Below are positions 15,453-22,977 of a stretch of DNA of 32,591 bases, piece by piece. The number at the start of each line of letters is the position of its first letter. Positions within the stretch are counted from its first letter, which is position 1. The stretch comes from a virus. Made by a program: the position numbers and the translations under genes. The notes beneath the pieces were generated by a model. It made no database searches. It had not been told where the DNA came from and saw only the letters and a program-made list of their open reading frames with translations. The stretch is taken from the IMG/VR virus record IMGVR_UViG_3300030012_002475, positions 1 to 32,591 of that record; one strand, given 5' to 3'.

Positions 15453-18400
15453 TCTTCTTCTTGCAAATTTTTTAAGGGATCAGACATCACATTTAGCCTT
15501 TCCTCTGGACTTAATTCTGTCTCTGACTCTTGAGCTTCTGGCTCTTGTTTTTCTTCTGGTGTTGGCTCTGGAATTAGTGGCTCAACAATAACCTTACCGT
15601 TTTCATCGGTCCAATCGGTGTTATACATGTGCTCATCTTGACGTTCACCAACAACCATCCAGCTAATGGAATCTGTGCAGGTGTTATCTTGGGCCTCAAT
15701 GGTAAGAATGTTTCCGTCAACGCTAGAGCGTACAGCCGTCCATCCAGACTCATTAGTAGTAAAGCTTTGTACATCACGACAAAGTAGAACAAATGTTCCA
15801 TCTGTCATGTCTGATGCCATATCTATGTTTACTGATGCAAGACCATCAACCAAGTCAACACGACCCCTGTAGATCAAGTCAGCTTGTGGACTTTCCAAAA
15901 ATGAATGAACTAGGTTGTGGGTGTCTTTCTTGGATTCTAGTGGGTGAGCAATTTTAAATGAACCAGATCCCTTGGACACAGTGCTAAAAATAGCTCCACC
16001 AGAAGAATTGATTGATGCAACTTCACCGCCACTGTTCTCAAACTTAATAAAGTCGTTAGAAGTAGTTCCTGCACCATTGCGTAAAAACGTCATCGTGGGA
16101 CAAAGCGAGCTGTCCTCGTCGTTGACTACAATGCTTCCTGAACCGCCGCCGTTTACACGGAACTCGCCTGATACATCAAGAGTGTGACCGGGAGATATAC
16201 CGATGCCTAATTTTCCATCAGAATCAAACCTAGCTATTTCATTGGAACTGTCCTTATAAAATGCAATGTTGCCAGCAGTAGATCCTCCGGCCATGATTAT
16301 AGATGTCATTGCTGACCCACTGCTGTTGTCGTTCCTGAAAACAAAGTTTCCACTGTTGTCTCGATAAACTATGCCAGTTCCAGATGCTTGGTCATTTGAC
16401 CAATCAGCTCTAGCCCAACTTGAAGCATCTCCATTGTTAGCAAATATAGCAGCTTCAGCAAAAGAACTATCTCCAACAGTGTGAATAGGTGCTTGAGGGC
16501 TTGTGGTGCCGATGCCAACCAGCCCCGTCGCTCCGACCCGTAGCTTTTCATTCCCATCTTTGTCACTCAACTGGAGAATGCGGTCGCCTGAATTATCACC
16601 AGCATTGATTTTTAATCCGTTACCGCTGGAAGTGCTATTGGCAATCAGAGCAGCAAAATCTGTTGATGCTTCAGATAAATGTAATTTATGAGACGCACTC
16701 GTGGTGCCAATTCCCACCCTATCAGCAGAAGCATCTACAAACAGTGTACCTGAATCAAAATTGGCATCATCAGCAACAGTGAGTGTAGACGCCATATCAA
16801 CAGCTCCATCAATATCTACAGCATCAAGATTGGTAGTTCCATCAACGTCTATATCCCCAGATATATCAAGATTTGTAAATACTGAGGTTCCTACAGCCGT
16901 AATCTTGTCATTAAATGTAGCAGCTCCAGCGGCTGACATATCAAGCGTTAATGCAGTAATTTGTACTCCACCATCACTACCATTAAACAAAATGTCCTTA
17001 TCTGAAACAGAAGAAGCAACAATAAGATTGCTTGCACTATTTGCAAATCTACCAAATTGGGTTCCATCGTCTTTTAATCGGATGTCTGCACCATCAGCAT
17101 CTAGGATAATATCCCCAGACGAGTCGATAGTAACATCAGTCCCGTCATTAGTAATTGTGTCTAATGCAATGGAGCCAACATTAGTAATGTCGTTGTCATT
17201 AAAAGACGTTGCTCCTAGGCTAGTTGTGCCAGATGCCGTAATGCCGTTATCTTTTATAAGAACGCCATCAATGGTTACGCCAGATGCAGAAGTAGTTTCT
17301 GAAATTGTGTTAGTAGTTATAGACTGACCATTACTAACAACAATGTTGTTAGATCCAGTAGTGTTACCAACAGCAAGAACTTCAGCCAAAGTATCAGACG
17401 TTGCAACCTGAGCATCCACATAAGCAGTGGTGGCTACCTTGGTTGAGTTGTCTCCAGCACTTTGGGTAGTTGCCGTTACACCATCAGCTAAAATACCAGA
17501 AAGTGTTGTAGCAGTAAGAAGGCCGCTGCTTGAGTTGAATGTCAGGTTTGATCCACTCTTAGGCCCAAGGCTACCAGTAGCAGCGGTAGCAAACAGTGGG
17601 AAGCAGGTTGTGTCCGAAGATTCATCGGCTACCGTCACTGCACTTACCGTGGCAGCACCGCCAGCAGCTATAGCAACAGCACCACTAACATTACCAAAAA
17701 TTTGATCCTCTAGGTTAGAAAAAGTAATTTTACCATTACCGCTATCGGTGTTGTCCACCATTATAACAAAGTCATCTTGAGCGATGCTTGTTTCAGTGGC
17801 TAGTTCATTGAGGTCCAACGCGACAGTAAGCGTTTGGCTGCTAGCTGTAGTGTCCAAACCAGTTGCACCAGCAATAGTAAATGTCTGGCTATCTAGGTCT
17901 ACTGAGCCACTTCCACTATCTCCAGCAAAGTCTAGGTCCTCAGCAGTCAGTTGAGTGTCAACATACGCTTTGATGCTCTGTTGTGTAGCAAGGGAAGTAG
18001 CAGAGTTAGAGGACATATTATCCTCATCCAATATTGCCACTTCCGCAGGAGCGGCAGCTCCACCAGAAACATTGCCAAGAACCTTGTAGTCTGCTAAGTT
18101 TTCTATCTTAGCCTTTGTGACATTGCTGTCTGCAATAAGAGAGGTGGTAATGTTGGCGGCAGCAATCTTAGCTGTAGTTACGTTACTACCTGCAATTTTA
18201 GCAGTGGTCACTGCACTTGTTGCAAGCTTGCCAGCACTGATACCAAGATCCTTTACAATTATTTTGCCACCAGAAAGCTGGGTCGTGGAGTCATCAACTG
18301 CTCCAGATGCAAATGTTGCACTATCAACAAGTGCATTAAGATTGGTAGACGTTACTTGATCGCCATCTGAATATGTAGTACCTTTGCTTAAAATAGCCAT
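15449..18400 (-). CDS. Tail fibre / host-recognition protein
   Basis: A 983-residue beta-rich protein of low complexity. The N-terminus (residues 1-60) carries a short motif, DGDQVTSTNLNALVD, common in marine phage fibres. Residues 63-102 form four 10-residue repeats (VTTAKIA type). Later come motifs such as DGVTATTQSAGDNSTKVATT, then many aspartate, serine and glycine rich strands. The last 45 residues are acidic and proline-rich (PTPEEKQEPEAQESE), probably disordered. I see no self-cleaving chaperone domain. It should trimerise and bind the host surface. It directly follows the tail nozzle gene with overlapping TAATG, as expected for a nozzle-attached fibre. Confidence 0.75.
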   Translation of the reverse strand: MAILSKGTTYSDGDQVTSTNLNALVDSATFASGAVDDSTTQLSGGKIIVKDLGISAGKLATSAVTTAKIAGSNVTTAKIAAANITTSLIADSNVTKAKIENLADYKVLGNVSGGAAAPAEVAILDEDNMSSNSATSLATQQSIKAYVDTQLTAEDLDFAGDSGSGSVDLDSQTFTIAGATGLDTTASSQTLTVALDLNELATETSIAQDDFVIMVDNTDSGNGKITFSNLEDQIFGNVSGAVAIAAGGAATVSAVTVADESSDTTCFPLFATAATGSLGPKSGSNLTFNSSSGLLTATTLSGILADGVTATTQSAGDNSTKVATTAYVDAQVATSDTLAEVLAVGNTTGSNNIVVSNGQSITTNTISETTSASGVTIDGVLIKDNGITASGTTSLGATSFNDNDITNVGSIALDTITNDGTDVTIDSSGDIILDADGADIRLKDDGTQFGRFANSASNLIVASSVSDKDILFNGSDGGVQITALTLDMSAAGAATFNDKITAVGTSVFTNLDISGDIDVDGTTNLDAVDIDGAVDMASTLTVADDANFDSGTLFVDASADRVGIGTTSASHKLHLSEASTDFAALIANSTSSGNGLKINAGDNSGDRILQLSDKDGNEKLRVGATGLVGIGTTSPQAPIHTVGDSSFAEAAIFANNGDASSWARADWSNDQASGTGIVYRDNSGNFVFRNDNSSGSAMTSIIMAGGSTAGNIAFYKDSSNEIARFDSDGKLGIGISPGHTLDVSGEFRVNGGGSGSIVVNDEDSSLCPTMTFLRNGAGTTSNDFIKFENSGGEVASINSSGGAIFSTVSKGSGSFKIAHPLESKKDTHNLVHSFLESPQADLIYRGRVDLVDGLASVNIDMASDMTDGTFVLLCRDVQSFTTNESGWTAVRSSVDGNILTIEAQDNTCTDSISWMVVGERQDEHMYNTDWTDENGKVIVEPLIPEPTPEEKQEPEAQESETELSPEERLNVMSDPLKNLQEEE
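18095..18214 (-). repeat. Four 10-residue repeats in the tail fibre
   Basis: Residues 63-102 of the fibre consist of four consecutive decapeptides of the form (A/N)-(V/I)-T-T/K-A/S-K/L-I-A/E-x-x. They read AVTTAKIAGS, NVTTAKIAAA, NITTSLIADS and NVTKAKIENL. The 10-residue period suits a triple-beta-helix or spiral shaft near the attachment end. Length changes by repeat slippage would be easy here. Confidence 0.7.
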
Positions 18401-20580
18401 TATTCTGCTTTTTGTATGCTTCTAAAGGTTATAGCTCCTGCCACCTTCAATGCTCTTAGTCTGGGTCGCCCCTTCGTTGTTGTTAATTTAAATTGTAATC
18501 CGTAGGCCCGTTTGTTACCAAATCTTCCCCGAAGAGACACATCTTCATCAATAGCAAGCTCTTCACCGTTTATGTTAGAAACTGTTCCAAGATCTATAAT
18601 AGCATCAATGTTCTCTGTTATTGCTTCCAAATTTGCATCAGAAACATTGTTTTCAGAAGATTGAAGATGTAGTTCAAAGTTATTCCACTTCTTCCGGTCT
18701 ATAGAACCAACAGTAAACATCCTGCTTGTGGCCGATGCTGCTACCAAAATAGAACTAGTTGAAGCTCCAATGGCATCAACATATAGATCTACGTCATCTA
18801 CTCTGGACTCATATTTGTGAACTCCACCATTTCGGTTAATAGCATAAACGCCTCTCTGAACACCTGATCCACCAGTCAATAAATATGTATACTCCCAGTC
18901 TGAATCATTTATGGAATCCAACGACTCCCATTGTTTGTTAAGAAAGTTGTAAACCAAAAGAGCGTTGTTTGTAGTGGAGTCATCCAAAGGAACAGCAATG
19001 TAATACCTGTTATCAAAGTAAGCAGAAACTGCTTTATCTGCATGATCCTTGTTGATTCTTGAAATGGTTCCTTGGATAGAAGAAGACAATGGTACGTCTT
19101 GCCCTCTCAAGTTGTAAAGATCAACGAAGTCTAGTGCGTACACTCCATTGTCGGATAGAAACATTAGCTTGTTTCCTATCTGCTGTATGCTGTTTCTAGC
19201 CGAACACCCTATATCGCTTGTGATAACTTGTGATACACTGCTTCCCAGATCTAAGCTATTCTTTACTGTGTGAATGCTATTGCGGTTGAATACTACCAAT
19301 TGGTCATCAGAGAAAGAATGAAAACCTACAATAAAATCTGCTTCTCCGGCATTAAATCTAAACTGACCGTAAATTCTGTCATACGTGTTTTGATCTAATA
19401 TATCCGAAAACAAAGCCTCATCCAAAATATTTCTATCGGTAATTGTGGCAGATCCAGAAGACCCGGTAATATCAAACTGATATGGAACAACCAACCTACG
19501 TTGATGTGGTACACCAAACTCTGGAGCCGGCATATGGCTAAATCCTAGACCAATAGATGTTTTCTTTTCAACGGTAGCACTTTTGTTTGTAGCATCAGCT
19601 TTGTCCGTAACAAAAGTAAAGGTTGTTGAGTTTGTTATAGATCTAACCCGAACGGTGTCACCAACAGAATAACCAGAACTTCCTGCGGTAGTCACTGTAA
19701 GCTCATCTCCAACCAACAAAGAACTAGTGCTAGACACTGTAGCCGTTGCTATACCTGATGCAAAATCAAGATCAGTAATTGATAAAGGTGTAGGTTGAGT
19801 GTATGCTCCGTTAGAAACTAAAGAGAATGTAGTGGTGCTAATGTCTCCATCCCACTGCATAGCTATCTTTCCCTTTCGGAATATAAACAACTTGTTAAAT
19901 GCTTGAACCACATTGCTTCCTCTCGGAACCGTTTCTCCGGTAGGATATGTAAGAGATACTGTAGTTGCCCCACTGTCCGAGGTTTTTACCAATACTGTTT
20001 TATTGGTTCCAACAACTGCAATGTAAGATGTTGCGTCGTTGTTCGGGTCTGAAAATTCACAAGATGCTTCTATAAAGTTTGAATCACTATCTAGCAGTCT
20101 CATTCCTTTGACGACCATAGTGCCGCCCGGTGTTTCAGCTAAATCAGTAACTGTGTAGGTTATTGTATCTGCATCTACAACTGTAGCGATAAAGTTGCCG
20201 TTCGGGTCAACGCTTCCAGAAAACGTCAATCCGCTAATGTTCACCCCAGTATCAGTTGTTATGTTGTGGGCTGAGTTAAAATTAACCTGTATGGTTGAAT
20301 CGGTCCTAGAGAATGAAGCAACTCCACCACCTATATTGGTTGAGTCATACAGCTTGAACGGAAGAGAAAGAACAGCAGCAGAAAATGGAGCAGAGAATAT
20401 ATCCATGCCTTTCCTTGGTTGCCACTCACCATTCAAATCCATTCGTCCATTTTCAGAAACAGACAAGACTCCAGAAGGAAGCTGGTCAGGTCTAAGCTTA
20501 TTGTTAAAGCCAGAAAAGCCTTGGTCTAGGTCTTCTACAACCCGATCATCGGCCTGTCCATATGTATCATATCTAGCCAT
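18400..20580 (-). CDS. Tail nozzle / tail tubular protein B-like
   Basis: The 726-residue beta-rich protein begins with a motif typical of podovirus nozzle or stabilisation proteins: DLDQGFSGFNNKLRPDQLPSG followed by NGEWQPRKGMD around residues 15-60. The rest is a series of beta repeats consistent with a propeller or platform fold, including YIAVPLDDSTTNNALLVYNF and GVYALDFVD segments. In T7-like particles gp12 forms the nozzle below the gp11 adaptor and carries fibres. Here the gene lies just before the fibre gene and downstream of an adaptor-like gene. Its ATG directly follows the stop of the last micro-gene (TAGATG). Confidence 0.75.
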   Translation of the reverse strand: MARYDTYGQADDRVVEDLDQGFSGFNNKLRPDQLPSGVLSVSENGRMDLNGEWQPRKGMDIFSAPFSAAVLSLPFKLYDSTNIGGGVASFSRTDSTIQVNFNSAHNITTDTGVNISGLTFSGSVDPNGNFIATVVDADTITYTVTDLAETPGGTMVVKGMRLLDSDSNFIEASCEFSDPNNDATSYIAVVGTNKTVLVKTSDSGATTVSLTYPTGETVPRGSNVVQAFNKLFIFRKGKIAMQWDGDISTTTFSLVSNGAYTQPTPLSITDLDFASGIATATVSSTSSLLVGDELTVTTAGSSGYSVGDTVRVRSITNSTTFTFVTDKADATNKSATVEKKTSIGLGFSHMPAPEFGVPHQRRLVVPYQFDITGSSGSATITDRNILDEALFSDILDQNTYDRIYGQFRFNAGEADFIVGFHSFSDDQLVVFNRNSIHTVKNSLDLGSSVSQVITSDIGCSARNSIQQIGNKLMFLSDNGVYALDFVDLYNLRGQDVPLSSSIQGTISRINKDHADKAVSAYFDNRYYIAVPLDDSTTNNALLVYNFLNKQWESLDSINDSDWEYTYLLTGGSGVQRGVYAINRNGGVHKYESRVDDVDLYVDAIGASTSSILVAASATSRMFTVGSIDRKKWNNFELHLQSSENNVSDANLEAITENIDAIIDLGTVSNINGEELAIDEDVSLRGRFGNKRAYGLQFKLTTTKGRPRLRALKVAGAITFRSIQKAE

Positions 20581-20829
20581 CTAACAATTCCAAGCCCTTC
20601 TACTCCAGTAGTTTGCAGACAGTTTATTGTTTTTACCTTTAATCCCACCTGACCTAGCACAATAACTTTTCTTACGTGCCGGGTTATTCTTTTTGATGCT
20701 CATGTTAGCATCACCAAAGCGTACAATTTTTTCCTTACCACCCTGACAAGCTTTCACGACAAACTTCTTCCCGCCAGAAACATCTCTGCGGGGTGAGTTA
20801 CACTTCATTTTTTTCTTATCTATTGCCAC
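20581..20829 (-). CDS. Small basic cysteine-containing protein (micro-gene 8)
   Basis: This 82-residue protein starts at a GTG preceded by AAAGGT at good distance. An internal ATG seven codons later has a weaker site. It has about a quarter lysine and arginine plus four cysteines (C9, C28, C57 and the C-terminal C82) that could bind zinc or form bridges. The C-terminal block, SYCARSGGIKG and LSANYWSRRAWNC, is a conserved signature I recognise from small proteins of marine phages, without a known function. It overlaps the previous gene by 14 bases and abuts the tail nozzle gene. A nucleic-acid-binding or virion-packed role is speculative. Confidence 0.7.
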   Translation of the reverse strand: MAIDKKKMKCNSPRRDVSGGKKFVVKACQGGKEKIVRFGDANMSIKKNNPARKKSYCARSGGIKGKNNKLSANYWSRRAWNC

Positions 20830-21064
20830 TTCTGACCTTTGCTTTGGGTGTGTTAGCTACAACTGTTTTTCCTTTGGCTCCTGCTCGTTTCTTTTTCTTT
20901 GCAGTGGCGGCTCTTTCAGCCTTGGTAAGACTTAGTGCCTTGCGTCTAGGCAAGCACCTATCTGGCATCTTCTTGTTAGGAGAAGTTCCACACTTGCCCT
21001 TGATAGATCCATCAACACCTATCCTCACCCAATCTTGCTTTAGCCACTGTTTAAGTTGAGCCAC
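20816..21064 (-). CDS. Small basic protein of a DUF5872/6321-like family (micro-gene 7)
   Basis: The 82 residues start at a GTG overlapping the preceding stop (TAGTG). An N-terminal block, WLKQDWVRIGVDGSIKGKCG, is followed by MPDRCLPRRKALSLTKAE and a run of lysines (KKKKRAGAKGK), ending in a disordered basic tail. The C-G-T-S and DRCLP motifs with two cysteines are typical of a small uncharacterised family found in marine bacteria and viruses. The family number is from memory and should be treated as approximate. It is part of a run of eight consecutive tiny basic genes. Its function is unknown. Confidence 0.7.
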   Translation of the reverse strand: MAQLKQWLKQDWVRIGVDGSIKGKCGTSPNKKMPDRCLPRRKALSLTKAERAATAKKKKRAGAKGKTVVANTPKAKVRSGNR

Positions 21065-21237
21065 TATCTTCCCTTTCTTTTACCGCCTTTGGCTTTCTTA
21101 GCGTAGTTGGGGTCCTTGCAATACTTGCTCGCAGCTAGGTTAGCGTAAGCAGAAGGGTACGTATCAAACGTCCTTCTAGCCCAAGCTTTGCCCTCTGGAC
21201 AAATCTTACCTCCGCTTTTTGCTTTTTTTCTTGGCAT
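21064..21237 (-). CDS. 57-residue Lys/Arg-rich protein (micro-gene 6)
   Basis: I found this ORF by reading the minus strand; it starts at an ATG at 21237 with GAAAATG-poor context and ends at a TAG sharing a base with the next GTG. The sequence has basic ends and a central conserved-looking block, KICPEGKAWARRTFDTYPSA followed by NLAASKYCKDPNY, with two cysteines (C13, C40). Seventeen of 57 residues are Lys or Arg. Similar short proteins occur in marine phage genomes. The conserved central block argues that it is a real gene. Its function is unknown. Confidence 0.66.
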   Translation of the reverse strand: MPRKKAKSGGKICPEGKAWARRTFDTYPSAYANLAASKYCKDPNYAKKAKGGKRKGR

Positions 21238-21328
21238 TGACAATAGCTCTTAATGTTTTGGCCTGACCAGCATGAGCCTTTGAAGCCTTTTCTAGTTTCT
21301 TAGCTACGTTTATTAGTTTTCTTTCCAC
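21206..21328 (-). CDS. 40-residue Lys-rich helical peptide (micro-gene 5)
   Basis: This short frame starts at a GTG at 21328 with an AAAAGGG ribosome binding site seven bases upstream. It overlaps its neighbours by about 30 bases on each side. Fifteen of 40 residues are Lys or Arg. The sequence forms one amphipathic basic helix (LINVAKKLEKASKAHAGQAK), then TLRAIVNAKKKSKKRR. A peptide of this kind is seen beside the same neighbours in other marine phages, as far as I recall. Overlapping coding on both sides and a good ribosome binding site support reality. Its function is unknown. Confidence 0.55.
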   Translation of the reverse strand: MERKLINVAKKLEKASKAHAGQAKTLRAIVNAKKKSKKRR

Positions 21329-21437
21329 TGTTTTTCCCTTTTCTAAGTGCTATAAAATCAGCACGTGTGATTTTTTTTCTAGGCGGTGCAACAGCAGCAA
21401 TCCGTTTTTGAGCTGGGCTATATTTACTAAAAGGCAT
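21300..21437 (-). CDS. 45-residue basic protein (micro-gene 4)
   Basis: The frame starts at an ATG at 21437 that shares a base with the preceding stop (TAATG). It encodes 45 residues with 14 Lys or Arg. The opening motif FSKYSPAQKRIAAVAPPRKK, followed by ITRADFIALRKGK, is a recognisable small-protein pattern of marine phages. No membrane segment, signal or cysteine is seen. Strong translational coupling with micro-gene 3 and conserved-looking opening support a true gene. Its function is unknown. Confidence 0.62.
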   Translation of the reverse strand: MPFSKYSPAQKRIAAVAPPRKKITRADFIALRKGKNSGKKTNKRS

Positions 21438-21619
21438 TATTTCCCCCTAGACTTCATGGCTTTAGTTTTTGCAGTTTTAGATAATTCACCAAAATGATAT
21501 AATCTCTTAGAGGTTTTACCATGTGTTTTTCCAGAGTGAAGCTGACCATTGGGCATTTTATGCTTATTGCCCTTATGCTCTGTTCCGTCTCGGAAATAAT
21601 GTTTTGATGACTTAGCCAC
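21437..21619 (-). CDS. 60-residue His/Lys-rich protein (micro-gene 3)
   Basis: This protein starts at a GTG at 21619 two bases after the preceding TAG. It is rich in lysine, histidine, glycine and serine, with GTEHKGNKHKMPNGQLHSGK and THGKTSKRLYHFGELSKTAK segments. Histidine spacing might bind metal, and the composition also suits a flexible nucleic-acid-binding peptide. It has no cysteine or hydrophobic segment. It is coupled to micro-gene 4 by TAATG. Similar proteins in marine phages are annotated only as hypothetical. Confidence 0.65.
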   Translation of the reverse strand: MAKSSKHYFRDGTEHKGNKHKMPNGQLHSGKTHGKTSKRLYHFGELSKTAKTKAMKSRGK

Positions 21620-21621
21620 GA

Positions 21622-21681
21622 CTAATATTTCTTTCCTTTACCTCTACCTTTGCCTTTTGGTTTTTTGTATGAGTAAGCCAT
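21622..21681 (-). CDS. 19-residue basic micro-peptide (micro-gene 2)
   Basis: The frame MAYSYKKPKGKGRGKGKKY starts at an ATG at 21681, overlapping the preceding stop as TAATG, and ends with a TAG two bases before the next GTG. Eight of 19 residues are Lys or Arg and the others are mainly Gly and Tyr. AGGAAGACG a few bases upstream provides a ribosome binding site. Very small genes are hard to prove from sequence. Its exact fit between two coupled genes is the main support. Confidence 0.48.
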   Translation of the reverse strand: MAYSYKKPKGKGRGKGKKY

Positions 21682-21746
21682 TATCGTCTTCCTTTCTTTT
21701 TCATAGTTTTTCCCATTGGGCATTTTTTACGTTTTCCGTAGTCCAT
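21681..21746 (-). CDS. 21-residue basic micro-peptide (micro-gene 1)
   Basis: This frame begins at an ATG at 21746, one base after the stop of the coiled-coil membrane protein. It encodes 21 residues, ten of them Lys or Arg, with one cysteine (MDYGKRKKCPMGKTMKKKGR plus a final R). It ends in TAATG, coupling it to micro-gene 2. The same style of tiny Lys-rich peptide recurs in the following frames. It is the first member of the basic cassette. Function unknown; expression unproven. Confidence 0.48.
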   Translation of the reverse strand: MDYGKRKKCPMGKTMKKKGRR

Positions 21747-21747
21747 A

Positions 21748-22098
21748 TTATTCTTTTACGTCTAAGTAGTTTTTGTCGCGTAGTTCAAAATTAACACTAC
21801 CATAGCTTTTCAATTTTTCTACAGTAGAGCCAATTTCCTCCATGTTTTTTTCAAGGTATTGTAACCTTAAATTCTGTTCAGCATCGTCAGGTAGGGCTCC
21901 TAGCTCTCCTCTAGGCCATTTGATACGGAACTCAGTGTTCATCCCTATCTCGACATCCCTAATGTTCTGAGCGTTCTCTAGCGACGCTATACGCGAAGTC
22001 ATATTCACGTAACCCGTCACACTAACTACAGTAAACCCAATCAACGCAATCAAGTTGCGTAGGGGTATAGTCACTGCTGTCTTGTCGCTTATATCCAT
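21748..22098 (-). CDS. Membrane-anchored coiled-coil protein, possible spanin-like
   Basis: This 116-residue protein has one N-terminal transmembrane helix at about residues 13-32 (LRNLIALIGFTVVSVTGYVN). A long charged coiled coil follows at about 35-105 (MTSRIASLENAQNIRDVEIG and NLRLQYLEKNMEEIGSTVEK). The topology, with cytoplasmic tail, single membrane anchor and periplasmic coiled coil, resembles inner-membrane spanins that help disrupt the outer membrane. It follows two likely holin genes with overlapping start and stop. No outer-membrane lipoprotein partner was seen, so the spanin role is an inference. A virion or anchor function is the alternative. Confidence 0.5.
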   Translation of the reverse strand: MDISDKTAVTIPLRNLIALIGFTVVSVTGYVNMTSRIASLENAQNIRDVEIGMNTEFRIKWPRGELGALPDDAEQNLRLQYLEKNMEEIGSTVEKLKSYGSVNFELRDKNYLDVKE

Positions 22099-22508
22099 TA
22101 TTTAACTTGTGAACTTCCAAAGTAAAATCCTAGTAAAGCCAGCATCCCTTGCCTAACCTCGGGCAATAATACAAACCCTTCTAGGTTTTTCCATTTGTCT
22201 GCTCCGATTCCTAAAAATTTAAATATGCCTAGTTTCTGTGCTTCAATGGTTACTGGTATGTCAAAGAAGGCCATGATGAAGGGAGCAAATACCACTGAAA
22301 ACAGGATGCACATAGCGATGAGTTTTCTAACCCATGCTCCACTTTCTCCTGATCGCTCTGCTGCTCTGTCTGCTGAAGCATCCGAAACTTTCTGCTTCTG
22401 AATCATGGACTTGATAGCATTTGCTTGGATATTCATTTGAGCCGAGATTAGTTTCATTACAAATCCCGTGACTCCACCTCCAAGCATTGCCACTAGTTCA
22501 CCACTCAT
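22098..22508 (-). CDS. Multi-span membrane protein, holin candidate
   Basis: A 136-residue protein with about three hydrophobic segments. These are a glycine-rich N-terminal one at residues 4-20, a strong one at about 62-82 (LIAMCILFSVVFAPFIMAFF), and one near the C-terminus at 118-132 (GMLALLGFYFG). A polar, charged loop with QKQKVSDASADRAAERSGES lies between the first two. This layout resembles the three-segment holin class found in gene transfer agents and marine phages. It begins within the stop of the 54-residue membrane protein (ATGA). Holins permeabilise the inner membrane to trigger lysis. The call rests on topology and position. Confidence 0.58.
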   Translation of the reverse strand: MSGELVAMLGGGVTGFVMKLISAQMNIQANAIKSMIQKQKVSDASADRAAERSGESGAWVRKLIAMCILFSVVFAPFIMAFFDIPVTIEAQKLGIFKFLGIGADKWKNLEGFVLLPEVRQGMLALLGFYFGSSQVK

Positions 22509-22669
22509 CGCTTTCTTAACTCTACTATTGTTTTATATATCCAAAGACCCATGTATGCTATCGTGCATACCGAAGCGATAATAGACATTACCTCGCTAAT
22601 CCCTTGAAAAGAAACAGCCAGTATTGATCCTGTCGCTCCTAGTCCAAGCTTGTTCAGCTCGGGGTTCAT
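22505..22669 (-). CDS. 54-residue membrane protein, small holin candidate
   Basis: I read this short frame on the minus strand. The ATG at 22669 shares a base with the upstream stop (TAATG), and the stop overlaps the next ATG (ATGA). It encodes a polar N-terminus, a semi-hydrophobic stretch (LGATGSILAVSF), a transmembrane helix at about residues 27-48 (SIIASVCTIAYMGLWIYKT) and a basic C-terminus ELRKR. This fits a small single-span holin or holin regulator. Perfect coupling on both sides strongly supports a real gene. It could also be an antiholin paired with the three-span protein. Confidence 0.66.
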   Translation of the reverse strand: MNPELNKLGLGATGSILAVSFQGISEVMSIIASVCTIAYMGLWIYKTIVELRKR

Positions 22670-22977
22670 TACACAAATTGTGAACCGTGAACTACTGAAG
22701 CACCTGATACACCCAAAAACTTAGCAGCTTTAGCTGCTCTAGCACTAAGTGTAATAAGTCCCTTCTCTTTCAGAAGAAGATGACCATTAGATGCGGTAGG
22801 AGTGCTACCGTCAAACGTCACGATAACATTGTTATCTTGAACGTCGATCATTACATATTTGGTGTTGCTATCAAATGCAGCAAATGAAACACCAGATCCT
22901 GATGTTGCACAGGATAGGTTTTCTCCAGATACCGTTCCGTTTGGCCGTGGATATAGGTTTGTTACTAGACTATTCAT
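22669..22977 (-). CDS. Small conserved virion-type protein
   Basis: This protein of 102 residues is beta-rich. The central block TKYVMIDVQDNNVIVTFDGS followed by TPTASNGHLLLKEKG is a pattern common to small proteins encoded next to head-tail adaptors of many phages. The C-terminal AAKAAKFLGVSGASVVHGSQ also fits. It has no membrane segment. It overlaps the adaptor-like gene and the 54-residue holin candidate by TAATG. A minor structural role, for example in the head-tail interface or fibre, is likely from gene order, but no activity can be stated. Confidence 0.6.
   Translation of the reverse strand: MNSLVTNLYPRPNGTVSGENLSCATSGSGVSFAAFDSNTKYVMIDVQDNNVIVTFDGSTPTASNGHLLLKEKGLITLSARAAKAAKFLGVSGASVVHGSQFV

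Noticed and set aside
16701-17327. A 208-residue plus-strand open frame opposite the tail fibre
   Set aside because: Its Ser/Val/Pro-rich sequence mirrors the low-complexity fibre codons; no start signal or conserved pattern is seen.
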